From Mesostigma viride (lineage: Eukaryota > Streptophyta > Mesostigmatophyceae > Mesostigmatales > Mesostigmataceae), in assembly GCA_009746045.1 (NCBI GenBank), contig RPFO01000065.1, positions 2,278,984 to 2,342,983 on the forward strand: a DNA stretch of 64,000 nucleotides. Reading direction: 5' to 3'. The notes below the pieces were generated by a model that was not told where the DNA came from, ran no database searches, and saw only the letters and a program-made list of their open reading frames with translations. Each line of letters opens with the position of its first letter. The first letter of the stretch is position 1. Position numbers and translations under genes: made by a program. Shown here piece by piece: positions 43,693 to 54,352 of this stretch.

Positions 43693-44892
43693 TTACGAGC
43701 GAAAGTACAGCCACCATGGAAAATCCCGTTGACATCGCGCAAAAACAGGCCAAGAGAAAGCGGCAAGTGGCCGAAGCGGCCCGCCGGTGGAGGTTGAAAA
43801 AGAGGGGGAAGAAGAGGGGGACGACTCAATGCATACGTAGTCAGGCGATGGAGGGTGGCAACGCCGCTCCCCCTGGACGATGGTGCTGTTCCACACCGCG
43901 CTCCTCGCCTTCAGTTGAGCCGGCGTGTAGTTCTCGTCGAGGCTGAAGTCGCCGGGCTGGAGCAGACGACGTGCTCCCAGCACGAGGCGTTTGTCGTGCA
44001 TGGAGGCCATGGTGACGACGACCAGGCCCGGAGGGCCTGGCAGCCGAATGGCTCGTTCAATGACAACACGGTTCTGGAGCTGCATCTTCCCCAGAAACGC
44101 TGGGCCGCGCAGCTCCTCGGCAAGTGAGTGCGCTGTCTCATGTGCTGCCGCGCCTGTCTGGAAGCCTTTGATTACCATATTGCGCTGGCGTTGCTGCACT
44201 GCATTCTGGGTGACCGCAGCGGTAGCTGCAGACTTGGCCGCCTGTTGAACGATGGTGGTCAACTGCTTGCCGGTGACGTCGGCAAACGTGGTAGTTTTGG
44301 CGGGGGCTGCCATGGCTTTCTTCAGCTCCAGCAATTGTGCCGTCGCAGCTGCAGACGCCTCCGTCAGGACCTTAATGTCGCCCTGCACGGTCGTAAAAGA
44401 CTGTGCGACGTCCTGCAGCTGCACGTTAACATCGGTCGCGGGGGCTGGCCTGGCGATGGTCGTCGCCGGCAGCTCGACAAGTTCAGGGCAGCACGAAATA
44501 AGACAGGCAAGCCGACGCTGGCGCTCATCCCAATGAGGCCATTCATCCGAAGCAGCCTCCATAACCTGGCCGCTCTTAGGGTGGCGAATCGGGGCGTCGT
44601 TGTCGTTGCGGAGCTTCAGCACGCTTGTCACAGCGGCGTCATTGTAGGCGAGTAAGGTATCGATGTCTGCCAGGCTCAAACGCTGGCCTGGCATGTAGAA
44701 TGAGGAAGAAATGGCGTCCGGCAAGGAGGTTTCAGCAGCTATCGGAGTTGCTTCCGAAGTTGCTTCCGAAGTCTTGGATCGCTTGTTAGCGGCGTTCTTG
44801 GCGACGACAATGTCGTGGGCGATTTTGTTTGCAGCAATCTGGGCATCAATAGAATCGGCGGCAAGAGCTGAAGACGATGCGGGGACCTCCAT
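43693..44892 (-). CDS. LINE ORF1 protein, second family, nearly intact
   Basis: An ATG at 44892 opens 399 codons. Order: Ala-rich N terminus; a helical, coiled-coil-like region (LQDVAQSFTTVQGDIKVLTE, AAATAQLLELKKAMAAP); an RRM-like core (RNMVIKGFQTGAAAHETAHS, RAIRLPGPPGLVVVTMASMH, DKRLVLGARRLL); and a C-terminal segment (FSLDENYTPAQLKARSAVWN) matching the L1 ORF1 C-terminal domain. L1-type ORF1 forms trimers that coat LINE RNA. The frame stays open past the expected domain end into Ser/Pro-rich sequence, which may be ORF-overlap or read-through. No ORF2 follows, so the element is 3'-truncated at about 43600. It differs from the ORF1 family at 16130-17570. Confidence 0.65.
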   Translation of the reverse strand: MEVPASSSALAADSIDAQIAANKIAHDIVVAKNAANKRSKTSEATSEATPIAAETSLPDAISSSFYMPGQRLSLADIDTLLAYNDAAVTSVLKLRNDNDAPIRHPKSGQVMEAASDEWPHWDERQRRLACLISCCPELVELPATTIARPAPATDVNVQLQDVAQSFTTVQGDIKVLTEASAAATAQLLELKKAMAAPAKTTTFADVTGKQLTTIVQQAAKSAATAAVTQNAVQQRQRNMVIKGFQTGAAAHETAHSLAEELRGPAFLGKMQLQNRVVIERAIRLPGPPGLVVVTMASMHDKRLVLGARRLLQPGDFSLDENYTPAQLKARSAVWNSTIVQGERRCHPPSPDYVCIESSPSSSPSFSTSTGGPLRPLAAFSWPVFARCQRDFPWWLYFRS

Positions 44893-45104
44893 AGCTACGT
44901 TTAATAGCACCTAGACGAGGGCAGGGGGCGCAGGCACACTGATCACATGCGTGGTGCCGCCATAATGTGCAGAAAAATAGCGAGATCTGCTGGGCAGGCC
45001 GCTGGCGATAACTTGCGAAATCCTGGGCAATGGCTGCCAAAAATTAGATCGGCGTGTTCGTCATCAAAAGGCGAGTCTATTGCAATTTACCCGACCAAAT
45101 TTCA

Positions 45105-45450
45105 TCATGGATGGATGGAGGGAGGGAGGGAGGGAGGGAGGGAGGGAGGGAGGGAGGGAGGGAGGGAGGGAGGGAGGGAGGGAGGGAGGGAGGGAGGGAG
45201 GGAGGGAGGGAGGGGGAGGGAGGGAGGGAGGGAGGGAGGGAGGGAGGGAGGGAGGGAGGGAGGGAGGGAGGGAGGGAGGAGGGAGGGAGGGAGGGAGGGG
45301 GAGGGAGGGAGGGAGGGAGGGAGGGAGGGAGGAGGGAGGGAGGGAGGGGGAGGGAGGGAGGGAGGGAGGGAGGGAGGGAGGGAGGGAGGGAGGGAGGGAG
45401 GGGGAGGGAGGGAGGGAGGGAGGGAGGGAGGGAGGGATGGATGGATGGAT
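45105..45450 (+). repeat. (GGGA)n microsatellite, 345 bp
   Basis: Long GGGA run with TGGA ends and occasional GGGGA interruptions. Runs of G every four bases suit G-quadruplex formation. All three plus-strand frames are open (Gly-Arg-Glu repeats) and are artefacts. Confidence 0.95.
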
Positions 45451-45454
45451 GTTC

Positions 45455-45760
45455 TTAATTAATTAATTAATTAATTAATGGTCAAATTAAAGGCAATCAT
45501 GGTAGATGAAGCGAGACAAATCATGCCTGGACGCATGGCGATGTAAGAGCCCCCCCTCCCCCACGCCAGGAGGAAGGGGTGCGTGACTGAGTAGAGTAGT
45601 TAGGATTTTGTATTAAGAGAGACAACTTTGTATATTATCAAGGAGACAACTTGGTATATAAGATTAGAGTGAGATCAGCTAGTCTTCGCGGCTCAGTTCT
45701 AATGCACCCACCCCCATCAGTCCATGGAATACGTGCTCCTGCTCCAGATCCTTAATTAAG
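45455..45760 (+). repeat. (TTAA)n tract and LINE 3' UTR piece
   Basis: TTAATTAATTAATTAATTAA at 45455-45478 follows the microsatellite. At 45541-45720 is a LINE 3' region like 14590-14720 (GGAGGAAGGGG, GAGTAGAGTAGTTAGGATTT). Confidence 0.55.
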
Positions 45761-45966
45761 GCCAAAATGAGTCCCTTCCAAACAACGTTTGCACTTAGAT
45801 AGTTAGACGAATTATGCCCGACGAAGCTGGAACTTAACAGCCACAATGAATTACGGTTGTTCAGACCTTGAACAACGCCTCAGGGCATTTGGAGCCCTGA
45901 ATGGTAACAAATGCTAACAAGGTAGTGTTGCTATCAATAATGATTTTAAAAATTAATATGATGTCA

Positions 45967-46470
45967 TTAATTAATTAATTAGTTATCAACATCACTCCGT
46001 TGGGAGTAAATGTAGCACATATCCCTGAGAAGGGGCATATGGCTGCTTCATGCACATTCTAGGCTACTTCATGCAAGGGTGGGAATGTAAGCTACCCCTG
46101 CTCTAGGTGCACCAGGGCACCTGCACCACCATGTCATATTACAACCAAAACTGGTCGTCATCATGCAAGCATCTGAAGCATGGTCGCAAAACTTCGTGTG
46201 CAAAATCTCATGTCATAAGGAGCCCAACATTATGACAATTGCCAGGCTTTGTAAAGATTTTTTATTTAACGATGACTACAGCACAAACAGTGAGCGAAAC
46301 CCTGGTGCATGTGAATGCCTGAGTGGCGACTGTTCCTAACAGAATGCAAGATGTAAGGTAGACATTGCGAGTATGCCACAAATGTGTGATGTGCAGTGCA
46401 CATGCATGTGAGCTACCATGGTCCGGATTCTCCCGATTTCTGGCCTGCGCTGGTTGTCTCCTTGATGTGT
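45967..46470 (-). repeat. LINE 3' end, family B, and upstream piece
   Basis: The tail and family B block at 45967-46135 are on the minus strand. At 46410-46470 is the inverted AAGGAGACAACCAGCGCAGG-type block known from 10752 and 12269. Confidence 0.6.
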
Positions 46471-46679
46471 ACCCCATGACACCATACTTCTAAACTACTT
46501 AAGAACCTTGGCACATTGCAAAATGGGAAAGAAAGCTGAACAATACATGCAACATCACTCACTAACACAGCCATGTGATTGCTACCAACACGTACCATGT
46601 ACGTCCTGTGTGAAATTATTGGCAACGACACGCCAAGCAAACGCCAAGGTATAGTATAACTGCGACAGGCTGGCACATG

Positions 46680-47400
46680 TCACCTGGCATCCACGTGTGC
46701 TCACCCCAAGGCATTGGCATATCCCCATGTCTATATCCGTTGCCCTTTGTGCGTACCGAGTCACCCATGCAGTCACCCACCCATGCATCCACCTGGCCCA
46801 CCCACACAAGTACTCATACACTTGCGCACCTGAGTACCCAGCCACCCACTGGTCCACCCACCCGGTGACCCAGCCAGCCAGCCACGCACCTACTAAACCA
46901 ACCTATCTAACCACTCGTGCACCCAGGCACCCAGCCACATACCCACCCACTGGGACATCCACCCACCCAGCTAGCCACATATGCAATCTACCCACCTAGG
47001 CAATAAGGAGGCATTCACCCATCCTTTTATCCAGGCACCCATTACTAAAACCACGCAGCCACCTAACCACCCAGCCAGCTGGCCCCATGTGTGCCCACCG
47101 GGCCGCCCACCCCTGACCCACCCACGCCCCTTCCCACTCGACCACTCTTTCCCCCCATACCCTTATACCCACCGACCTGCACCCACTCACCCTCACACAT
47201 CCACATCCTCTCAGCCAGTCACCCACCCATCTCACCCCTAACATGCACAGCCCTTCACCCGCGATAGGTGAGTCGATCCCAACTACAAAACCACCCACCC
47301 ACCCATATCCGTGCACCCACCCACCCATCTACCTTCCCCATCGCTCACCCCACCCACTTCTAATCACAGCTACACATCCACCCGCCACAAACCAACGGTG
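46680..47400. repeat. Pro/His/Thr-coding CCACCCA-rich low-complexity DNA
   Basis: Loose CCACCCA, CACCCAC and CAGCCAC tandem sequence. ORFs on both strands are a by-product. It grades into the CCCT array. Confidence 0.7.
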
Positions 47401-47553
47401 CAAATCCTCCAGCCCATGAAACAGTTTCACTCAGGCATCCAATAATGCACCCACCTAGGAGTTCCCAAACCCCGTCGATCCCCCAGCCACCTGGCGATTC
47501 ACTTATAAGCAACCACCCTTGCACCCATCCACCCACCATAACCACCCACCCAC

Positions 47554-47713
47554 CCCCTCCCTCCCTCCCTCCCTCCCTCCCTCCCTCCCTCCCTCCCTCC
47601 CTCCCTCCCTCCCTCCCTCCCTCCCTCCCTCCCTCCCTCCCTCCCTCCCTCCCTCCCTCCCTCCCTCCCTCCCTCCCTCCCTCCCTCCCTCCCTCCCTCC
47701 CTCCCTCCCTCCC
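47554..47713 (+). repeat. (CCCT)n microsatellite, 160 bp
   Basis: An uninterrupted CCCT run, the complement type of the (GGGA)n tract 2.1 kb to the left; the two could pair as a large hairpin. ORFs here are artefacts. Confidence 0.95.
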
Positions 47714-48029
47714 GCCACCCCACCCACCCACCCTCTCCAACTGCATGTGGACTGCCTCTCCCAGCGACTCGGCCAGCCGTTTGAGTGTGTTTGGGACCAT
47801 ATGCTGATGCCCATGGATATTACGTGCGCCATCAACCAGGCAACACCAGTGACACTTGAGCTCCTTGTTATCCTTCTCATCGGATGTACTGACGACACCC
47901 TGCACAATTACAGCTCACAAGGCAACTAACATGCTGGAGGAACGCATCCGCCGCAGTGGACGTCAGTAACGGATGTTGCAATGTTGCTGGAGGGAGGTCA
48001 ATCGACCGCACCCGTACATACAAGGGGCA

Positions 48030-49002
48030 ATTATTGATGCATCATACCCAAAACAGGAAGAAAATGTGGCACAACTAACCTTGCCATCAACATGGATGGA
48101 CGGAGTTGGAGACCAACTGCAGCGCGGCATTCGCAAGGGCACAGGCTGTGTTGTTCAGCAGGTCCACCGCTGGACTGCCCGATGCCGAGTCCAGGTTCTT
48201 CCTTACACAAACTCTCCACAAGCGTGATTGTCGCGTCCTTGGCTGCCAACTGCGGAAAGGAGGCCAGTGCTCGCTTCAGCAGGAACTCGGCAATTGCAAT
48301 CACGGTGGGCCCTGGCACGATTTGCAGGCCTACACATGCTTGCCCCGCATGTGCCTCCCCCACGTGTGCATCCACCGCAGTTGACGTGCTTGCTCGCAGC
48401 TCCCACTACCACTGGCTTCGTTGCCAGGTTCCTCCACCCGTTGCCTCTTGCATTTTAGCTGTTCCTCGCGCTTCTCCGCAGCCTCTCTTTCCCTCTCTTC
48501 CTCTCTCTTTTCTGCTGCCGTTCATGCCTTGCTCCAGATATAGATGTGGCTGCTTAGGCGTTCAATCTGCATCACAGAATTGGACGATATGCACGTCAAA
48601 GGAAAGCCAACCAAGCAGCAACATTACCAACAATGTAGCGGGAGGGTCAGTGCAGAGGCCAGCAACATAACTGCCTTAGTCTTGTACTCCTACCATACAC
48701 ATTAGGGAAGACTGCTGGCATGGCAGCCTGCAACACAGCAATGAATTGCCGCCAACTAAAATAAGAGAGTGACTCACCGCTACTCTTCCCTGAAGCCGAC
48801 TGGTCACACCTCCATTGTGGCGTTGTTTTACCACTTTAAGGCTCTTCCACAGCGTGCGATTTTGTTGATGCCATTTTCTCAATTCCTGTAGCATATATTT
48901 TGCCCCCGCCGCACGCTTCCATGGGTTGCCATGTACATCATACTTTGCTGATGCTGCAGAGAAGTCAATTAACGCGTCTTCTACGTCTTCCACAGTGTGC
49001 AT
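48030..49002 (-). CDS. Candidate transposon-1 gene, 5' exons
   Basis: Exon 1 runs 49002-48778: ATG, 75 codons (MHTVEDVEDALIDFSAASAK, KYMLQELRKWHQQNRTLWKS), ending at a consensus donor GTGAGT. It begins 340 bp inside the right terminal inverted repeat, just inside the subterminal array, and reads inward, as CACTA transposon genes usually do. Further coding-like text on the same strand includes a charged helix (AEKREEEREREAAEKREEQL near 48500), plausibly after a CAG acceptor, and FLLKRALASFPQLAAKDATI near 48250. The joins are unresolved. No transposase motif is recognised. Confidence 0.4.
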
Positions 49003-49019
49003 GCGTAGCTAGCCAGCTA

Positions 49020-49342
49020 TGTCGCGGTTTACGATCCAGTTAACGATAACGGCTCCGTAACCACCCCAGTACCTAATATTGGGGCAGCTATGGCGCCGTA
49101 ACCACTACCTGACCCGTCCCGTATACCCCAACGTAACCTGAACCGAAGCCGTTCACGCCCCCGTAAACATAACCGGCCCAGTTACTGGGCCGTACCGAAT
49201 CTCGGGGCCAATATTCCGAATGGTACCGTAACCGGTCCGGTAACCCAAACCGCCAACGAATACGGACCCGTAACCTGGCCCGTCGAAGTTACCGGGCAGG
49301 TTACGGGGGCGTCGAAGTTACCGGACAGGTTACGGGGGCTTC
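49020..49342. repeat. Right subterminal repeats of transposon 1
   Basis: GGTTACGG / CCGTAACC / CCGGTAAC motifs in both orientations, matching 38625-39120. Confidence 0.75.
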
Positions 49343-49360
49343 AAATTAACTCCTAGTGCT

Positions 49361-50582
49361 CCAGCCTTCGGCTCCATCTCCTACAGAGAGGTCGGGGGGC
49401 CTAAGCTTAACACGTAAAGGCCCCACCGATGCCTACCTTCAAGAATGTACCCAAGCTGCACGCGGATATGAAACCGCGAGAGGTCGACCGGACGAATGGG
49501 GACGCATGTGGCAACAGCAGTATACCGTTTGGTGCAATCACAACAGCTGGGAACTGGCCACCTGCGATTTGATCCCACATGTGGTTAACACCTGCATGGA
49601 CCCCTCGGTGGTGAGCATCCTGAACTGTGAGAGCATCGCATCCCAGTCATACCCGCAAACCGTGGAGGAGCTGATGGACCGGGTGCGCCGCAAGCTGATA
49701 CCCCCAGACGCGGAGCTCCACGAGCGGATCGCTTTCGGCAAGCTGCGCCAGGGGACCACCCCATATCGCGAGTTTCTGTCCAAGTTTGAGTCCAGCGCCG
49801 CTTATCTAACCGACATGACCTGGTACGAGTACAAGATCAGATTCATCGAGGCGCTCAGCCCCGAGCTGCAGGACGAGGTATTCAAACACTACGCTGAGGT
49901 CCCCTGGAAGGAGTGGGACATCCTGAATATCCAGAGATACCTTCTGCAGGTGGCCGACGTGGTGTCTCGCGGGCGCGCACCCTCGGTGCGCCGTTTCTTC
50001 AGGTCAGCCACTGCAGGTCCGCGACGGGTGAACCAGATGTACTCTACGGAGCTCACCGGCGAGGAGGAGGAGGAGTACCCCGACGACCCTGATGATGGCT
50101 ACACTGACCTTGGCGTCAACGCGATCGATGCTAGCAAGGCGCGCTGCTTCATGTGCAGTGAGGTGGGGCACCTCAAGCGCGACTGCCCCAAGCTCCGGGG
50201 CAAGAACGCCGGTCGCGGGGCAGGAGAAGGGACACCCAGCGTTCGTTTCTCCGGCCCGGCCTTCGGCAGCCGCCCCGACTCCTCCGGCCCTCGGGACCGA
50301 CCCCGCAACGCGGGTGAGCGTGCGGCTCGCCTGCAGCACGCCAGACAGGTCCCGACGCAGTACCAGCAGCCGCGACCACCCGCGACCAGCTCTACCAAGG
50401 GTGTGTTGCGCGCGGTCAACGAGATTGAGGCGCGGCGACAGTCCTCCTCTTCCGGCCAAACGCAGGCAGTGGCTGGCTACGAGTATGACGACGAGGAGGG
50501 GGCTGACGAGGAGGAGGAGGGGGGGGAAGAGGGCGGGTGGTCGGGCGAGGCGGCCTCCCGTCCCACCGCTCCTCGGGAGTAG
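49361..50582 (+). CDS. gag: Plus-strand chromovirus gag, part after insertion
   Basis: An open frame of over 400 codons from the transposon boundary to a TAG at 50582. The gag domain (PDEWGRMWQQQYTVWCNHNS, YPQTVEELMDRVRRKLIPPD, YREFLSKFESSAAYLTDMTW, FIEALSPELQDEVFKHYAEV) aligns by eye with the minus-strand gag. One zinc knuckle, CFMCSEVGHLKRDC, lies near 50145. The tail is Arg/Gln-rich and then strongly acidic. Around 49420-49480 another frame (PPMPTFKNVPKLHADM) resembles the start of the other gag (LPPLPKLSDIPKFKPD), so a small frameshift may exist there. Its left frame is in register with the ORF from 37514. Confidence 0.8.
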
Positions 50583-50688
50583 TGGCCCTGCCCATGGGCT
50601 TGGGTCCCGGGGTAGGGGATAGGGTAGAAAAATCAGATGGTAGCCCAGACGCGGAGTCAATTAGAGTATAGAGGTAGACGTCAATAAC

Positions 50689-52640
50689 GTGGCCGCAGAC
50701 GCGTCCACCCAACCGGCGGCGCGTGCATCTCAAGGAGATTCGCGGCATCTGTTTCTTTTCAGCGGAGGGTTACTGGTCCCTCCCACCGTCCTTGATCCGT
50801 ATTTGAAGGAGAAAACGATCATGGATGTGAAGTTCCTGGTCGACACCGGCGCCTCCACGTCCTTCATCAATGAGGCCCTGGTGCGTCGGCTGGGCCTGGT
50901 ACCCCGACCTCACACCACGGCAGTATATGTCACCTATTCCGACGGTCGGCGACACCAATCGCCGGGCCTAGCAGACATCAAGGGTGTACTGCAGGGCACG
51001 CCGGTGGACCTGGTGGCGACTATTGCGCCGTTAGGCGCTGCCGACATCATCATTGGAGTGGACTGGCTGGACAAGCAGGATGTGGACATCAGTGTGCGCC
51101 GGCGGGTGGTTTGGTTTCCGGATGGTTCCTTCTGGTGCCCAGACAGCGAGTATAGGGCACAGGCCGCGGAGGTCCATAACATTACACACGAGCGCTCGGC
51201 GGACGGGCCCCGACCAGCGTCCCAGATCCTGATGAGTAGCAAGACGCTGGCGCGCCAGCTCCGGAAGGGCAAGGAGTACGCGATGTATCGCATAGACCTG
51301 GACAGCACTCAGACTCTGCTTAACGAGATTGGTGCTGGGTTCACACCGGACGAGCTGGCGCGGTTCAATGCCGTCCTGGAGAAGCGCACTGCCCTCTTCG
51401 CCGATCGCACCCCCCAGTTCCCTCCCTATCGGTCGGTGTTACATCGTGTCCAGCTCCATGAGGGTTCCGGGCCTACTGTGTCTCCCATGTACCGCATGGG
51501 CCCAGTCGAGCTGGTGGAGCTCAAGAAGATCCTCATCTCACTACTCGACGCTGGGCTCATTGAACCCAGCAACAGCCCCTTCTCAGCGGGCGTGCTGCTC
51601 GTTCCCAAGCCAGGAGGCAAGTGGCGTCTGGTGACTGACTACCGGAAGCTGAACGCTATCACCGTCAAGTCCCGGTATCCTCTACCGCGGATCGACGACA
51701 TCTTCAACCGTGTCCAGGGGGCGACGTGTTTCACCGTCATCGACTGTGCGGACGGGTTTTGGCAGCTGCGCATCGCGCCAGAAGACTGCCACAAGACCGC
51801 GTTCGCTACGCCCTTCGGTCACTATCAGTTTCGGGTGGCGGCAATGGGGCTGTGTAACTCGCCCGCGTCCTTCCAGATGCTGATGAATGACATCCTCCGT
51901 CCGGTGATGGGTACAGCCCACCTGCCGCAGGTCTCTCAGGACCTGGCGGACCCGCAGAAGGGAGCGCGCCCGCCCTGGACCTACAAGCGCACGTGCGCGC
52001 TGGCGTATCTGGACGACATCCTGGTGTACTCCAAGACGTTCGAGGAGCACCTGGAGGATGTGGACGCCGTGCTGCAGATCATGGAGGATGAGCACCTTTC
52101 GGCGCGGAAGGCCAAGGTGCGCGCCGGTCGCTGCGTACCGTTTCTAGGTCATACCCTGTCCGCGGACGGCATCGCGACCGACCCTGAGAAGATCGAGTCT
52201 GTCCAGCAATGGCCTGTCCCTACGGACGTGAAAGGAGTACGCAGCTTCCTGGGATTGGCATCTTACTACCGCCGGTTCATCCCGCGGTTCGCCACCATCG
52301 CCGCCCCGATCAATGCTCTTCTCAAAAAGGGTACTCCGTTCTTTTGGGCTGAGCAGTGCCAACAGGCGTTCGAGGCGCTCAAGCGCCACCTCACCACAGC
52401 GCCAGTCCTTATCCTGCCGGACCCGGCCCTTCCTTTCGTCGTGGCTACGGACGCCAGCAAGGTGGCCATCGGGGGTGTTCTCCTGCAGGACCACGGCAAG
52501 GGCCTTCAGCCCATCGAGTACATCTCACGAACGATGATTCCGGCGGAGCGGAATTATCCAGTGCATCAGCAGGAACTCCTGGCAGTCGTCTACAGCTGCC
52601 ACACGTGGCGTCATCATCTCTTGGGGGCCCAGTTTTCCGG
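50689..52640 (+). CDS. pol: Plus-strand chromovirus pol: protease and RT
   Basis: Protease (KFLVDTGASTSFINEALV), then reverse transcriptase (LVTDYRKLNAITVKSRYPLP, DGFWQLRIAPEDCHKTAFAT, YLDD in ALAYLDDILVYSKTFEEHLE), then the start of RNase H (VATDASKVAIGGVLLQDHGK). The frame is +1 to gag and separated by a stop. A frame change occurs at the TTTTCCGGG near 52635, inside RNase H, so this copy probably cannot make intact pol. Codon use and motifs parallel the minus-strand element closely in RT, less so elsewhere. Confidence 0.85.
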
Positions 52641-53085
52641 GTGGCCATCAGTGAGCAGGGGGATCTCGACCCCCATCGCCTGGTGATCCACACGGACCAC
52701 CGGCCGCTCACCCACCTCCTGGTGCAGCCCAACTTGACGCCCCGCCAGGCGCGGTGGATGGAGTACCTGTCACAGTTCGCGCCGTTCAAGATCCAATATG
52801 TCAAGGGCGCGGACAATGTGGTGCCCGACGCTCTCTCGCGACGGGCAGACTACTGGTTCTACGAGGACATGGACGTGCTGCATACCACCTGTGTCCCAGT
52901 GGCCGCCCCGGGGACCGCCTACGGTGTGGAACCACGGTCCCCCCGGGCCCGCCACTTGTTTCATCTTGGGCACACCACCATGGATGACCTGTCACCCCTC
53001 CCGGAGGAGACGGTTCATCCACGAGCCCACGAGGACGTGGACACCCCCGGGGAGGGGGAGGGGTCGCATGCGCGAGTGCCCCTTA
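52641..53085 (+). CDS. pol: Plus-strand chromovirus pol: rest of RNase H
   Basis: Second frame of pol: FRVAISEQGDLDPHRLVIHT, then DHRPLTHLLVQPNLTPRQAR, KGADNVVPDALSRRADYWFY and a spacer. It runs to the boundary of the second inserted transposon. Its frame is in register with the integrase frame that resumes at 58751. Confidence 0.8.
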
Positions 53086-53097
53086 CACTAGGAACTC

Positions 53098-53425
53098 GCT
53101 ACTGAGAAAACTGAGATTTCCTGAGATTTCCTGAGATTTCCTGAGAAAAAAACTGAGATTTCCTGAGATTTCCTGAGATGTCCTGAGATTTCCTGAGATT
53201 TCCTGAGATTTTCCTGAGATTTCCTGAGATTTCCTGAGAAAGTGACCTGAGATTTCCTGAGATTGGCCTGAGAAAATTGGCTTTTTCTCAGGAAATCTCA
53301 GGAAATCTCAGGGCTAAGTGGAAACTGAGATTTTACGTGGACACTGAGATTTTTTTTTCTCAGGCTGAAAATCTCAGGGCATTTTCTCAGGCGCTTAAAA
53401 TCTCAGGGCATTTTCTCAGGCATGC
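53098..53425. repeat. Left subterminal repeats of transposon 2
   Basis: At least ten direct copies of CTGAGATTTC (53105-53275), followed by inverted copies (CTCAGGAAATCTCAGG, 53282-53425). Confidence 0.85.
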
Positions 53426-54321
53426 CATTGCCAGAATTAAATGTGTATTCTAACAAGCATAACACCATCATGCAATAAATCCAACAATTCATTAATGAAT
53501 TAAATACGTTATTAGCACATCTTGTGGTATTAGGCGTGGCATTCATGGCATCACGCTGTTTGATAGTAATGAACTTATGTTTCATTGTGGCATTCTGTGA
53601 CTCATCATTTCAATACCATCAAAATATAAAACATCGACTCAAAACTGCTCTCATCCTATTTCTGGATTGCTAGCTGATGGCTCATGGCCATATAACAGCT
53701 GGCATGCCAGAGCCCAGCAACGGTGGTTTCACTCAATATTGATGTGTACGTCTTCTCGTCGAGCTTGTATGCTCCACGATCTGCATCAAGTCATCCCCCA
53801 AAGAAAGAAAGCATACAGAAAGCAAGGAGTTAAATTTACAAACATGATAATAATGCCATATGCAACATGATATTCCAAGAATGATATAGAAGGCGGGCAT
53901 GCTGCCATGCATTGCGTGACTGCGTGCAGGCGTGCAGCTAGGTGTGCGTGCGTGGGCGAGTGCGTGCAGTTGTGCATGAGTGCGTTTGTGCAGGCGTGCC
54001 TTGGCGGGTGGGTTGATGGCTGTGTGCAGGCGTGCGTGCGTGAGTGGGTGCGTGAGAGTGTGCAGCTATGTGTGCGTGTGCGTGCACTTGTGCATGTGCG
54101 CGTTTGTGCAGGCGTGCCTTGGTGGGTGGGTTGATGGCTGCGTGCATGCGTGCGTGCGAGGGTAGGTGCGTGGGAGTGTGCAGCTAGGTGTGCGTGCGTG
54201 CAGTCGGTGGGCGTGGTGAAGTCTCCGGGGTGTCGCTGTGGACATGGGTGGGGCACTGGACTCGTGGGTGATACCGTTGTGGGAGGTGAATTGGGTGGGT
54301 ACTCGTGGTCCTGGGTATTGT

Positions 54322-54352
<31 letters not shown>

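Larger units (their letters stand above)
38611..49358. mobile_element. CACTAGGA transposon 1 (10.7 kb) inside the chromovirus
   Basis: Perfect 16-bp terminal inverted repeats: CACTAGGAGTTAATTT at 38611-38626 and its complement at 49343-49358. Flanking CT on each side (38609-38610, 49359-49360) is a 2-bp target duplication. Subterminal zones at both ends (38625-39120 and 49020-49340) are packed with GGTTACCGG-type motifs in both orientations. The flanking retrotransposon frame is in register across the element. CACTA terminal bases and subterminal repeat arrays are hallmarks of CACTA/EnSpm transposons; plant members usually make 3-bp duplications, while 2 bp is reported in some other lineages. 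No transposase domain is recognised. The interior holds later insertions and satellite expansion, so the original element may have been smaller. Confidence 0.8.

Noticed and set aside
44947-45466. Three overlapping long ORFs of Gly-Arg-Glu repeats
   Set aside because: They are all frames of the (GGGA)n microsatellite.
47360-47929. Long ORFs of Pro-Ser-Leu and Gly-Arg-Glu repeats on both strands
   Set aside because: Products of the (CCCT)n tract; no flanking coding signal.
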